Origin: Tomocerus qinae
Lineage: Eukaryota; Arthropoda; Collembola; Entomobryomorpha; Tomoceridae
Direction of reading: 5' to 3'
DNA: 64,000 nt
Assembly (NCBI GenBank): GCA_020055645.1
Contig: CM034549.1
Location: 18,249,930 to 18,313,929 of the forward strand
Below are positions 14,601 through 27,000 of the stretch, piece by piece (position 1 is the first letter of the stretch; each line of letters begins with the position of its first letter). The position numbers were made by a program, and so were the translations under genes. Under the pieces are notes generated by a model that worked only from the letters and a program-made list of their open reading frames with translations, made no database searches and was not told where the DNA came from.

Positions 14601-17506
14601 GCCATCAATAAATTGCATTAAGGGTGACATGTAGGCTTTACACCGAATACACCTAACAGGCCCCATAGGTCCTAAATCTACCCATTGCAAAGGCTGCTCA
14701 TCTTTGGCTGGCGACTCAAACGGATTGATCTGGAAAGCAAAAGAACATTAAATCTTAAGTACTATCCATTTGAGTGAGAGAATTTAAATAGAGAGTCACT
14801 TACAACCAAGGCGAAGGGAATGGCAGTCTGTTTGAGCATATCAGGTTGGGCAGGCACTGAGTACATGGTTGAACGAATAAATCGCGGGCTGGCATTACCT
14901 TGGTCATCAACCTGAAACTTAGTTGTTACTAGAGGAGGCAAAAGTCCTTTCGCATTTGTCTGAAACAACCCGGCTCTTGTTTGCTGGTCTTCTTGCATTA
15001 CTCCAATCTACAAAAATGTAAAAGTTAATTTAAGTTATTTTATCAATTTATAAACCAAATACAATTGTCAGAAAAAGTTGCTACGTACAGCAGAGGGCAT
15101 TTGATCTGGATCCAATCTTTTCTGCTGTTGCTGAGCAGTGGGCTGAGGATATGTTTGCCCGGGGGCATTTGCCCAAGGTCCTTGCGCATTGGGACCACCC
15201 GCAGAGGGCCCCATCATGGGGCCTGGTCCTGGCTGCTGTCCAGGATATGGTTGATTAGGCGCAGGAGGCATTCCTTGTCCTTGGGGTTGCCCGTAGCCAA
15301 AAGACGGAGGCATACCCGGCCCAGGCGGTTGCATCTGATTATTAGAGTAGGCAGGAGGTCCCGAAGGCATCCCTTGATTTTGTCCACCGGTAGTAGGAAA
15401 TAATCCTGGAGCTGGTTGTGAATTTGGCATTCCTCCTGGACCTTGGGCAAATAACTGTTGCGAAGGTGGAAGACCAGGGCCAGAAGCTGGACCACGATAT
15501 CCTAAATTTGGTTGCATTCCAGGTCGTTGAGAAGGCTGAGTAGGATAACCTGGCGTAGGGGGCAAACCTTGACCCTGTGGTTGCCCGGGATAGCCATACG
15601 TAGGTCCTGATGGTGCACCAGGTCCAGAATTCATGTGACTCGGCTGCCCTAATGTTGGAGGCATGTCTGGTCGAGGAGGCTGAACTGAATTCTGTGGCAT
15701 AGGAGGTGCAGAATTCATTTGACCTGGGTAACCTGATGTTGGTGGCATCCCCGGGCGCTGAGGTTGGGCCGTACTCTGTGGTCCTGGAGGGGCACCAGGT
15801 CCAGAATTCATATAACTTGGTTGTCCTAAAGGTGGAGGCATTTCAGCCCGTTGAGGTTGAACCGAATTCTGTGGCATTGGGGGGCCAGACGACATTTGAC
15901 CTGGATAGCCTGATGTCGGTGGCATCCCAGGACGCTGAGGTTGGGCCATACTCTGTGGTCCTGGGGGCCCTCCAGGTCCAGAATTCATATAACTTGGTTG
16001 TCCTAAAGGTGAAGGCATTTCAGGCCGAGGAGGTTGAACCGAATTCTGTGACATGCCGAGAACAGAAGACATTTGCCCTGAATATCCAGATGTTGGTGGC
16101 ATTCCAGCATGCTGAGAAGGCTGACCCGGATAACGCGGAGTAGAAGATAAGCCTTGACCTTGTGGTTGCCCAGGATAGCCATACGATTGTTCTGGAGGTG
16201 CACCAGGCCCAGAATTCATGTGACTCGGTTGTCCAGAATTTGGAGTCATTTCAGGTCGCGGAGGCTGAGCCGAATTTGAATTTTGTGGCATGGAAAAGCC
16301 AGAAGACATTTGACCTGGGTAACCTGATGTTGGTGGCATCCCCGGGCGCTGAGGTTGGACCGTACTCTGTGGTCCTGGAGGTGCACCAGCTCCAGAATTC
16401 ATATAATTTGGTTGTCCTAAAGGTGGAGGCATTTCAGTCCGCTGAGGTTGACCCGAATTCTGTGGCATTGGTGGACCAGACGACATTTGACCTGGGTTGC
16501 CTGATGTCGGTGGCATTCCAGGACGCTGAGGTTGAGCCATACTCTGTGGTCCTGGGGGTGCTCCAGGTCCAGAATTCATGTAACTTGGTTGTCCTAAAGG
16601 TGATGGCATTTCAGGCCGAGGAGGTTGAACCGAATTCTGTGGCATGCCGGGGCCAGAAGTCATTTGACCTGAATAACCGGAGGTTGGTGGCATTCCTTGG
16701 CGCTGGGAAGGTTGTTCCGTATTTTGTGGTCCAGAGTTTGCCCCAGGCCCAGAATTCAATTGACTTGAAAGCCCTGAAGTAGGAGGCATTTCAGTCCGGG
16801 GAGGCTGAAATGAGTTCTGTGGCATGGGGGAACCAGAAGACATTTGCCTTGGATATCCTGATGATGGTGGCATTCCTTGGCGCTGAGGAGGTTGCGCCAT
16901 ATTCTGTTGGCCTGGAAGTGCCCCAGGTCCCGAATTTGTTTGATTTTGGTGCCCTGTAGTTGGAGGCATTTCAGGCCTAGTAGGTTGAACCGAGTTCTGT
17001 GGCACTGTGGGGCCTGACGACATTTGACTCGGGTATCCTGATGTTGGTGGCATTCCTTGGCGTTGCGGAGGCTGTGTCGTATTCTGCTGCCCTGGGGGTG
17101 CACCAGATCCAGAATTCATGTGACTCGGTTGTCCAGAATTTGGAGTCATTTCAGGTCGTGGAGGCTGAACCGAATTTGCATTTTGTGGCATGGGGATGCC
17201 AGAAGACATTTGCCCTGGATATACTGATGTTGGTGTCGGTGGCATTCCAGGGCGCTGTGGCTGTTGCAGCACAGAATTCTGAGATTGTGACATTGGAAGA
17301 GTTCCAGGCCCTGACGACATTTGGCCTTGGTATTCAGAATTTGGCGGCATTCCATTATTATGAGAATTCGACGAATTGTTTTGAATTGAAAGATTCTTTA
17401 AAAAGTTAATCGTGTCCGCATTCTGGTCCTGCTGCTCTGATGAACCGTCAAGTGGAAGTACTGCAGGACCGTTTGTAGAATTTTCATTCTGATCTCCAAC
17501 TCCCAT
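11640..17506 (-). CDS. Sec24CD: Sec24C/D-type COPII coat cargo-adaptor protein, 11 coding exons
   Basis: Sec24 pairs with Sec23 in the inner COPII coat and selects cargo leaving the ER. Coding exons, in order: 17506-15089, 15007-14804, 14729-14442, 14351-14190, 14102-13875, 13603-13310, 13178-12908, 12813-12645, 12510-12188, 12069-11870, 11783-11640. All introns are GT-AG and the phases agree, giving 1566 residues. Residues 1-806 are a low-complexity Pro/Gln/Gly/Met region with tandem repeats. The zinc finger has Cys 901, 904, 923 and 926. The trunk, beta-sandwich, helical and gelsolin-like regions follow, with landmarks [20 protein letters not shown] and the C-terminal [12 protein letters not shown]. 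That C terminus and the LPPLVTT start of the conserved part match vertebrate SEC24C/D rather than A/B (Drosophila: ghost). The start at 17506 directly follows an acceptor (TTCAATAG), so an upstream non-coding exon is implied and the in-frame codons above it are intron. The protein is longer than usual (about 1000-1250) because of the repeats. Confidence 0.95.
15600..17370 (-). repeat. Tandem ~174-bp coding repeats in Sec24 N terminus
   Basis: About nine to ten tandem, imperfect units of roughly 58 residues lie within the first Sec24 coding exon. Each runs [15 protein letters not shown], then MPQNS, then QPPRPEMPP, then [17 protein letters not shown], with unit-to-unit substitutions and small length changes. 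The unit length is near a multiple of three, so shifted and antisense frames also stay open through the array. This explains the long spurious ORFs on the + strand here. Confidence 0.9.
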
Positions 17507-19448
17507 TCTATTGAATTTAAAAATAATAAAATACATATTAATTTAAACCAAACAGTTGTCAAATGAAATTTCATTTTATTTCAACAGCAGCTGCGAACGT
17601 TTCCCTAAATCAATGTGCAAATATTAATTAAATATTCATACATAAATTCCAATTTATTTCTAAATAAGTACTACATATCTCAATGACCATTACAACCAAT
17701 TTATAAATTTATTTCCGTCAATTTAAAATAAGGTGAGGTCAGACAGATAATGAACTTTCATATTATTTGTTGTTACATTCACTAAATTTTACATAACAGC
17801 CACAGCCTTGTCTTGCAATATTTTATCACTTAATATTGCAATTAAAATGTTGCGGAATATCACAAATTTCAATTAATATCCAGTACCTATTTTGCATTTC
17901 ATCAACTAACCAATATGGAATTTTTCTATAAAATGACTCACTCAAGTTAAAGATAAAAAGAAAGTCAACAAAAATAGAAAGTATGTTATTTTCACCTTAC
18001 ATGATTTTTGTCAGCTGTACACTCACTAGAGTCACCAAAAGACTGCAACATCCGAAACTCTGGAGAAATAACTGGATAAATATTCAAAAACTTGCTAAAT
18101 TTCGAATTAGAACGGATGCAGTGCTCAAATATCCACTGATGAATGATTGAATACGTGTACAGTGTACGTGTAATTCAATGGGATTTATATACAAGAATGA
18201 GTTTGACATTCCACGTCAGCATACGGCAAAATAAGACATGAGTAGCCTATCTACACACGTAGAAGAACTATCCTACGACCACCATACGAACACAAAATAC
18301 AAATCTACAACTTTCATTATACCGATACGGCAATCACATACACATTCACGCGCAATCTGCTATTTCAACTTGCACTGATGTCCAAGCCGCTGTGTCTCGC
18401 CGCCACAGTCATCTAATTCCAATAAAGATGCATTACGGTGGCGGGGAGATTTTTCTTCTCCGTCCAAAACTGTTTACCCTGACATTACACAAATGGAATG
18501 TGGTTCTGGAATTCTGGAAAGTAGTTAAAAAATTAGAAAATTGTCTCCAGGGAGTCAGGATAGGACAGGCAGGGAATCACCAAGCTAGTCTCCAAGTCTA
18601 TACCATCCTTGGTTGTGGTCGTGGATGAGCATTGAGCATGTAAGATTTAACTAAAGAAGTACATGCATATTTTTTGGTACTTCGCTAGCCATTTTTTGGG
18701 GCTTTCGTAATCTGCTATTTGTTTTCATCATTTGGTTCTCTCAATGCTTGTTGTATCTCGTTTTGTCTAATTCGTACTTGATTTGCATTTTTTATTACCT
18801 TCAAAATCTAGGACAAGCTGACCAAAAGCGGGATTTCATGTGAAGAAAATGGATGGACAAGGAATGTTGTAATATACATAAAAAGGAAAATAGGAGATTA
18901 CGTAAATTAAGCTACATATAGGTACGAAATAAAGCTTAGTAAACGTGTAATATCAGATTCCTGTCTGTTCAGCGTACAGCCGTGTTGGCCAAATGATTTT
19001 ATAGTTTTGTGGAAATTAAACAGGAAATAATTTTGTGTAGATATTGTATAAGCATGCACTGAGAGGATGCAAAACTTGTTCCGGGTTCCATGATTTCTAT
19101 TAATTGACAAAAATCGTAGATTTCTAAGTATTCATCAAAAAATACTGAATCGATAACAGAAAGTTGGTAATAATCTTTTCCTGTTTAATAATTTTTTTTA
19201 ATGAAAACACGATTTTCATGTAATTCTTTGAAAAATGGATATAGCTGCTTGGAAAATTGTTATTTGGCAAGTATTTTTCTATTGCTTAACCCAATGTTAT
19301 ATTTACTTATTAAATTATAATGCATGCACAAATATTTATTCAACCGTTATATATTATTTTTTGTTCAAATTGCCCGGTTATTATCGTAATTTTGTACTTA
19401 ATGTTAGAATTGATTGATTGATGCTTATTTTCTCTATTATTTTTCAGA
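17507..19448. other. Intergenic / promoter region between divergent genes
   Basis: Divergent spacer between Sec24 (-) and the small basic-tail gene (+). It must hold the Sec24 5' non-coding exon and both promoters. The least AT-rich part is about 18,230-18,450, which I suggest as the promoter area. The ORFs at 18392-18628 and 19235-19417 have no acceptor, family match or codon character that supports them. Confidence 0.45.
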
Positions 19449-19535
19449 AATTTTGCTGACTGTAGTATTTACTGAGGAGCTGAAATATAGATTCAAAAAT
19501 TTAGATTGTATTGCTTGTTGAAAAGGCATTGACGA
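19449..19535 (+). other. Probable 5' UTR exon of the 19.8-kb gene
   Basis: This is bounded by a good acceptor (CTATTATTTTTCAG ending at 19448) and a good donor (GACGAG|GTAAGT at 19535/19536). It joins to the acceptor GGTTTAG that ends at 19786, directly before the ATG. In the joined frame a TGA lies 15 bases upstream of the ATG, so this exon is non-coding. Confidence 0.5.
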
Positions 19536-19786
19536 GGTAAGTTAATATTTCCATCTATATCTTCGTTATTATGATTAAAATTGCTTTTAACATGATTTGT
19601 AGTTTTCCATGAAAGTTCTTTGACTGTTCTTGGGTGTTAGGAATATACGTTTACTTGACCTTTACTCATATTCTACATCTATATGTACTTTTTAAAGTAA
19701 TTCCATGCATTTATGCTTTTGATAACTATCACCTGTTGATATGAACATCTAATTAGCAGTGAATATATTTTGGTTGATTGGTTTAG

Positions 19787-20317
19787 ATGAGTCGGATGTG
19801 TGACGAGTTCGATAAAGCTTTGAAGGGGATGTTAAATGAGCTCGAGGTTAATGGGCCTGTGGAAGAATCGCTATCCTCATTTATTGGAAACTGTGCCGGA
19901 ATTCCAGTCAGCCATAAGGAATTGATCTTAGATGTCCAAAATGGTCTGAAAAGTTATGAATCCAACATGAACGACTTTTGCTCGCTTAGCAGTGTTTTGA
20001 AACGACCAAAGTACACTCACACATACATAGCTCCTCTCGATGACGATCAGTTAAAAGGGTTTAAATTATTTGCCACTCAAGGAGTCAACGACAGTAAAAT
20101 AGAAGTAGCAAAGGTCGATGGAAAAACTGGTAAACATGTAGAACGGAAGCACAAGCCCAGAAAGAAAAAGGAAAACAAGCACCATATAATTTTAACATTA
20201 AAAAGGACGGATACAAACTCTTGGAAATCAAAAGAAGAACCTCAGAAAATTGTTCCTATCTACACGGAGCAAATATCTGGAAAACCAACTCGAAGAAGCT
20301 TTAATAGCTTTAAGTGA
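19787..20317 (+). CDS. Unrecognised 176-residue protein with a basic C-terminal half
   Basis: A single coding exon runs from ATG (19787, directly after a splice acceptor) to TGA. The N-terminal 75 residues look alpha-helical and moderately acidic (FDKALKGMLNELEVNGPVEE). A middle segment carries the motif YIAPLDDDQLKGFKLF. The last 70 residues are strongly basic, with a KHKPRKKKENKHH cluster that could be a nuclear localisation signal or nucleic-acid contact. There is no signal peptide and no membrane segment. I do not recognise the family; a small nuclear, chromatin or kinetochore-type subunit would fit the composition, but this is a guess. The gene is divergent from Sec24 and convergent with the membrane-protein gene downstream. 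An AATAAA lies about 160 bases after the stop. Confidence 0.75.
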   Translation: MSRMCDEFDKALKGMLNELEVNGPVEESLSSFIGNCAGIPVSHKELILDVQNGLKSYESNMNDFCSLSSVLKRPKYTHTYIAPLDDDQLKGFKLFATQGVNDSKIEVAKVDGKTGKHVERKHKPRKKKENKHHIILTLKRTDTNSWKSKEEPQKIVPIYTEQISGKPTRRSFNSFK

Positions 20318-20475
20318 TATTTTGTAAGAAATTCGTATTGCAAATTGCAACTTAATAGTTGCAATTGTGGTAAATTTAAAGTACAAAAATTACAAAAGTA
20401 AAGCTTTTGGTTTATAACTAGTCTAGTAAATAATGTAACGGCGAAGTGAAGCATTTAATCTTTGTAATAGATAAA

Positions 20476-20481
20476 AATAAA
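20476..20481 (+). terminator. Polyadenylation signal of the 19.8-kb gene
   Basis: Canonical AATAAA about 160 bases downstream of the TGA at 20315-20317, in AT-rich sequence. Confidence 0.5.
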
Positions 20482-21071
20482 TTATCTATTTTGCTCATAT
20501 GTAAACATTTAAGACTTGTAAACATTTAAATTTAAGGCACATACGCTTACGCAACTAAACGAATTCACATTGATGAGACTATAATAAATAATTAATTAAA
20601 ATAATTAACTACATTTCATTAAATTTTTCAATGATTTAACGTAAGTTCAGAAGGAATGCATTTATGTGATTTTAATTAAATTGTAATATTTTACTTTTTC
20701 TCCATGTAATGAATTATTATGTGTACTTTGTGTATTTCTCTTTAGATATAATATGCTGAAATAATAATAATAATAAATAATGAATGTTTAAATAATCACG
20801 TATTCACAAACATTTATTCTTGACCCAAGCACAATCAGCAGGCACCATTATTTTTCCATATTTAGTTGCATCATAAAAATAGTTGTCCTATATGCAGTAG
20901 TTTAATTTGCAGTATATATTTACAGTTGCGATGAAACAAAAATATACAATAATATCGAGTAAATGTCTGTATATGCACTCCACAGCAGATTTTGTTAATT
21001 GAAATTGACAAATTGGTGTGATAACTATTAACTATACCATAACACTAATTCAAAAAACTAAGGTTCAAGTC
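20482..21071. other. Convergent 3' spacer with a short (ATA)n run
   Basis: AT-rich spacer between two convergent genes. A short trinucleotide run of ATA/AAT sits around 20758-20778, and a second minus-strand AATAAA (TTTATT at 20813-20818) may be an alternative 3' end for the membrane-protein gene. Confidence 0.45.
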
Positions 21072-21077
21072 TTTATT
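21072..21077 (-). terminator. Polyadenylation signal close to the stop of the 21-30 kb gene
   Basis: TTTATT on the + strand reads AATAAA on the minus strand, only about 20 bases past the stop codon at 21099. A second copy at 20813-20818 would give a longer 3' UTR. Confidence 0.45.
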
Positions 21078-21098
21078 TAGCTAAGTATTGAAATAACA

Positions 21099-24000
21099 TT
21101 AGCCGTTTCTTCGATTAGCTGGAAAGACTGTTCTTCTGTCATCATCCGTTGGCCACTGAATATTGCTTCTAGGTCTTCCTGCACTCATTTGTTTAAATCT
21201 GCCAGGACTGGGTCTTCCTGGGAGATTAGTGTTAATGGGGTGTGGCGGGTGCGGGTAGTCTAAGCTTATTTGTCCGTGTTTATGTGTTGGCAATGGTGCA
21301 TGTACAAACTGTTGGGGTTTATTTGGTATCGTAGCTTGATGAGGGCGGTTGGGTCTAGGTGGCAAGAACGGCATATTTGCATGCGGGGTTCTCCTCATGA
21401 CAATTGGAGGAGGAGCGGGTCTGACCATGTACTTAGATCGGTCTATTATTTGATTTTGTAAAGTTGATTGTGGCTGAGTTGGTTTGTGTGACTGGGATGC
21501 TTGTCCCTCTTCCTCTTGTCCTTTGACTTGAGAGGGTGTGGGAGGAGACGGAATTGGTTGTGACGGTTTTATTTTCAATTGTTGATTGTTATTACCAGGC
21601 CATTGTGATTGAGCTCCGTTTTCTGGCTGATTATTAGGGTCTTCATATGAAGCTTCTTCTTCCTCTTCGTAATCTTCATGTGCCGACAGAGGAGGAGTGG
21701 GGGTTATCAAAGGAGGAGGGGATGGAACTCCGGTTAGTGTGGAATACAAAGGAGCAGTACTGAAATAAGTCGGAGGAGATGACGGTGTGGGAGCGGTAGT
21801 AAATCGATTCGAATTTGGATTTCGGGTGAGGGCATTTCGGAAAGAACTTGGATTTGCAGCCTGGGTGTTTGAATTTCTGTCATAAACTACAGGTCGCCAT
21901 CCGTCTTTGGATTGAAATACTCCTGAATCGGGGATTTGCGGCGAAAATGTGTATTTATTCTCGTGAAAATTTTCCGGCCTTGGTGGGTTGAATCCTTTGT
22001 TCTTGTCATCTGCCTTTGATGATGTGGGATTTGGTGTAGTACTCTGTTTATTTTCCTCTGATGGGCTTTCAGTGGTACTCTGATCATATTTCACTGAATA
22101 AACTCGGTGCACTCGATTTGTATCTTCTGCTGGAGCTGGTGTCACTGTATCTTCGTTTGACTGAGAATATTTGTCATCCTCTTCCAGTTCTTCATAACTT
22201 GGCTGTTTGCCAATATCTTGCGCAGAGGAAACTATTTTATCAGGATTTTTGTTAAGCTCGTCGTTATTTGTTGCTGCGACTTCATTGGATAACGTTTGTT
22301 CTTTTATCTCTTCCGACACTCTTGTTTCCTGTGGTAGTGCTTCTTCTGATTCATATTCTTCATAAGATGATCCTCCTGCTGCTGGAATCTGTTGCTCCCG
22401 AGAGCTAGTTGGGGCTGGGGAATTATCTGTCGGAGAACCGTAATTATCTACAGGGGATCCTTTAAAATCTTCAAAGGATTCTATAGATGGGTGACGAATT
22501 TTCTCTTCTAATTTTGGCATTGGTCTTTTTTGGTTCTTCAAAATGTTTACTCTGGGGTCGTACCGAGTGGGAGATGGTTTTAGTTCTTCTGAGACCCTTG
22601 ACTCTTCTGGCGAGTTTTCTTCTTTGCTAGAATTTGTAATTCTAGGAACCTTTAATATGCCTTTTTCAGTCCCTTTTAATTCCTCCGTTTCCGTTTCCAA
22701 AGGCTCTTCTTCAAATTGATTGGAATTCGTTTGTTCATTTTGAGTGTTGGGCTCTTCCTCAATCTCTTCTTCCTCTTCGACTTTTCCAAACTTTGTTTCT
22801 GGTCCTGGTCCCGAGTAATTTTCATTGACGCTAGTATTATCTGCATCCTGAATTGTTTCCTCTTCGTTAGATATTTTATCGTTATTTTCTGGTGAAGATA
22901 CGGGCAATTCAGGAGCCTGTGTAGTAGTTGATCGAGTTTTATTAACAAAACTGGGTTTGGGATCGCTTTCTCCAAATTCCATTTCTTCTTCACTGCTAAA
23001 AGGCCGTCTTATTCCACCCCCTGTTGTTGGCATTTCATCAACAGACGGAGGGGGAACGACACTTTGGTGCAAGTTGGAACCGGAAGAAAATTGATCCCCA
23101 CTGCTGTCGTAAGAACCATCGTCGTCTTCAGGTTCTATAATAATTTCTGGTTGCGTACTGGGATGGTATGACACGTCAATAACATGACTAGGAGCTTCTT
23201 CAATTGGGTCTTCCTCATCTAACAAATCATCAGTCAATTTTTCACTTTCTACTCGGTGTTGTTGCACATATTTATCTGATTCCGTTTCCTCGTCTGGGTA
23301 GTAGCCATAAATATCAGTGGATCCATCATTTGAACCTAAATGAAAAGCTGTGTTGGCCTTATTGATTTTTTGGGTCGCAACTGGAGGTTTCTGAGTAGAT
23401 CTCGAACTTGGTCCGGAAGTCAATCCTGGAAGCAAATCTTTCATCAAATCTTTAAAGTTTGGGGTTTTCCTAGTTGCTGTGTTTGTATTCCTCTTGTTAG
23501 GATTTGACTCATCGGCTTGCATTGTTTTTGGCTTGATAGTTACAATTGTAGCTATCTGGTTGTTATTATTATTACTATTATTACTTGGCTGACTCTTTTT
23601 CGAAGTTGATGTAATATTTTGGCCCTTTTTCGGCAGTGGGGATTGAGAAAATAAATTCAAAAGCAAATCAAATTCAGATCTTGGATAAGATGTATTATCT
23701 CCCTCGTCTGAATTTTTGTTTTCTTCAGCTTCTTCTTCACTGTGGCTATCATTCATCGCCTTTACTTCAGGAATCGACATAGAAGTCCCATTCATTTTCA
23801 AAACATCGGAAATATTTTCATTTTTCTCGTTAGCGTCATACCACGGAGGTAATATTGCAGACGTCACTATTCCATCAGCCGTGTGTTTCGTCACTAGAGT
23901 TTTATGATCATCGCTCCCGACTAAAACATCTAAGAATTCTCCTTCCGGAGCTTCTTTGCTTCCATATCTCTGATGATTATTCTCTGTTTCTTTGCTTCTA

Positions 24001-27000
24001 TGTTTATTCAAATCAGGACTCTCGATAATTTTAATAGGATGTTCATTCACTCGTTTTGCCCCGACTTTTTTCCCAAACTCATAAGGTGTGGGTTTTGGCC
24101 CTCCAACCAGTTCAAGAGTTGAGTCATCTATATCATCATGACTATACGGTGATACAGTAGTCACCGAAGATCTCACTGGAGTCACATAATTTTTGGTGGT
24201 TGTTGACGGTCTTCCAATTCGTTGTCTACTAGTAGTTTCTTTGGAATTATAACCGGCTGAATTATATTCACTGGATTCTCTACTTTTAGAACGATCTCTT
24301 GAAGTCATTGTTACATTGTACCGAGATCCAGACGGAGAAGTTACCATTTGTGGAGGAGCAATAGTTGTCGTTTCTGTTTTATCCCTTCCCCACTTGGGTG
24401 CCAAATTCTTAATGATCCTTGCCAATGTGTCTTCAGGTTCTTCGGGGCGTTCGGTGGTTGTCGTTGTCGGAGTAGTAAACGAAGTTCTCTCTTTACTATT
24501 TGCCCTTCGTTGGTACACATTGTTGGTATTACTATGTCTGCTTTCAGTGTCCTTATGTGGAGGTATCTCTTCTAAGAGCATTTTCTTCAGTTGAGCTTCA
24601 TCTGAATGGTAAACATCAATTTCCGGATCCTTTGTGGTACTCGTGGAAGATTTCTGAACTCCTTCCTCCTCATCTTCCTCTTCATCTGTATGACGTCCAA
24701 AATTTCCGTATGGATTATATCGAGCATTAGTACTAACATTTCCTTCCTCCTTAGACTCTTTGGATTCCTGAGATTTTGTTGGTTTTCTCGTAGTTGTCGT
24801 TGAGGTGGAAGTTGTTCTACCGAAAGGAAATCTTGTGGTCTGAATATTTCTTCGAGGAGGTTGTGCTGTTGTCGCACTAGTTGGAGGTATCGTGAAAAGT
24901 ACTTGTTGAACAGGTGGAGGTTTCGTTGTCGTTGTTGTCGATATAAACCTTTCTTCTTCCTCTTCTTCTTCTTCAGTGTCACTTGTATGTTCAACTGTAT
25001 TCGGCTGCACTTTAATTCTCGTCCGTCTGTCTTGACTTTCGTTACTAATTATCTCCTCGGATGCTGGATTTGGAAAGTTAACAAATGACTCCTTCGATGG
25101 CGTCAGAGGAAAATCTCCGTTTTCATATTTCTGCATTCCATCCAAAAAGATATTGAAAAGAGAAGAGTCTTTCGTGGGCGATGGTTTCTGAAATTAAATG
25201 AAATTAAGTTTTATAATTAGGTTTTGCTCTGATTACTTTTATAAATAGCTGCAGTGTGCACAATATTTATATCATGTACCTAACAGTAAAGCTTTGATTG
25301 AAATTGCAATGTTTTTGAAGAGTCAATTAGCCAAAAACATTGCAATACACATCAGGATGTTTTCTTCATTAGTCGGTAGTATTATCAGATTTTCTATCAT
25401 TTAAATTTTCATGCACCATTTTCTTTGGCCGCATTTTTTAACTGCATAATAACCTTTTAAACACTACTGCGTCTGTAACAAGTACCTTATCCTCACTAAC
25501 GCATCATACTACACACTAATTGCTAATTATGCATTAATTACTTTACACAGACAGCATGGGGGAAGAGATATTAAGCTTACATGCTTGCCAAAAATATAAA
25601 TTGCGGATTTGTCAGTCTGTACTGAATGAACATTGAAAACATGTTTATTGATTACTCTTGTGCTGTGCTTTGTGCTGCTATCGATTTCATGTATGTATCA
25701 TAATGTATTTCAAAAGTGAAAATTCACGGACAGATTCATTGGATTGTCAGTGTCAGTCTCTAATTGAAACATTGAAAGTGCATTTGTGCAACATGGTATG
25801 AAAAAACAGTTGTAGATTGATATATCTGTAGTGCTTATAGTTAATGTAGCATATAATATACTGGGCTCATTTAGTATTTCTTTGTAAATACATCTTCGTG
25901 AACAAATTAATTGGGTGTTAAAAATATTTTTTCTGAAATATCTGTTAAATATAGAATGCTGTGTGTCTTTATCTGCTTCAAAATTAACTTTTCATGTTCC
26001 TTCTCTGATTCCGAAGAAATTGAAGTACCTTAGTACATTACACTATGAAGTGTTAAGAATTCGACACACCCATGCGTCAAATATTAAAGAGCTACAGAGG
26101 TAAGTGAACCACCATACCACAACAATCAATTTTCCTGTCGACGGCGTTTTTGGAGCAGGTGGAGTCGCTTACAAAGAAATTAAATGCATCTTTCGAGTGT
26201 TTATACTTTAAGTTAATTCGTTTATGAATGGCTACAGTTTATATTAAGGACTATACTCTATATAGTCACTAACTAACACTTGGGATATGTCGAATCTCAT
26301 ATCCTTCATACGCACATGCATTTGTTAAAATTAAAAAACAGGAAAAATGACCCAAGCTACATACAAAGAAAGTGTTTAAAAATGGTTAAATCTTTCCATA
26401 TGGACTCATTACATTTCACCATAAGTATATTTAGTTTTGCAAAACCTACATTTTTAGTGTATCATGTAGAAAACTAATCCCGTTTTTTGTCAATCTTTTA
26501 ATCAAATCAAATCAAGTTCCACAAAGTTCAAATCATAGAGGATGAATTGTGTCAACAACAATTAGCACCGAGGGCAAGCCAATAATATTATCGTTACCTT
26601 ACTCCCTCAATCCATGTCGAGTCGTAACCATCTGAATCGACAGTCATTTCATAGTTAATTACTTTTCACTTTCCATATAAGCAAATGGCTTAGAGGAGCG
26701 AATAATATGTCAAGGAAAGGTGCGAAAATAATGTCCAATTACCCTTTCATTAGAATTTTGGTTCTTTCTTGTAGTATGACGTCCAGATGGAGGAGCCCTT
26801 GTAGTAGTTGTCGTATGCTCCTCTGATTCCTCTGTACTTCTATGTTTGTCGGGTGGAAAATCAAAATTCAGATCGGGAGAAGGAGGTGGATAGACAAGAT
26901 TGTTCCCTTGATCTCCCTCATACAGGATGTCCAGTTCCCCATTGTTTTTCGACAAGAAACTTCGACCTAAGGAATTAGCATTCAAAACATTCATAAAACA

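Noticed and set aside
15065..17409. Long + strand ORFs opposite the Sec24 exon (for example 15706-16143, 16162-16782, 16999-17409) and shifted minus-strand frames
   Set aside because: They exist because the Sec24 repeat unit is close to a multiple of three and low in stop-forming words. Only the Sec24 frame continues across introns into conserved domains.
17507..17536. Ten extra codons before the Sec24 start
   Set aside because: They sit in a pyrimidine-rich tract that ends in TTCAATAG, an evident splice acceptor one base before the ATG at 17506.
22676..24994. Shifted and antisense frames over the mucin-like exon (for example 24994-24587, 22993-22676, 24316-24594)
   Set aside because: They are shadows of Glu/Thr/Ser-rich coding sequence, with Lys/Arg/Gln or Val/Ser composition and no independent splice or start signals.
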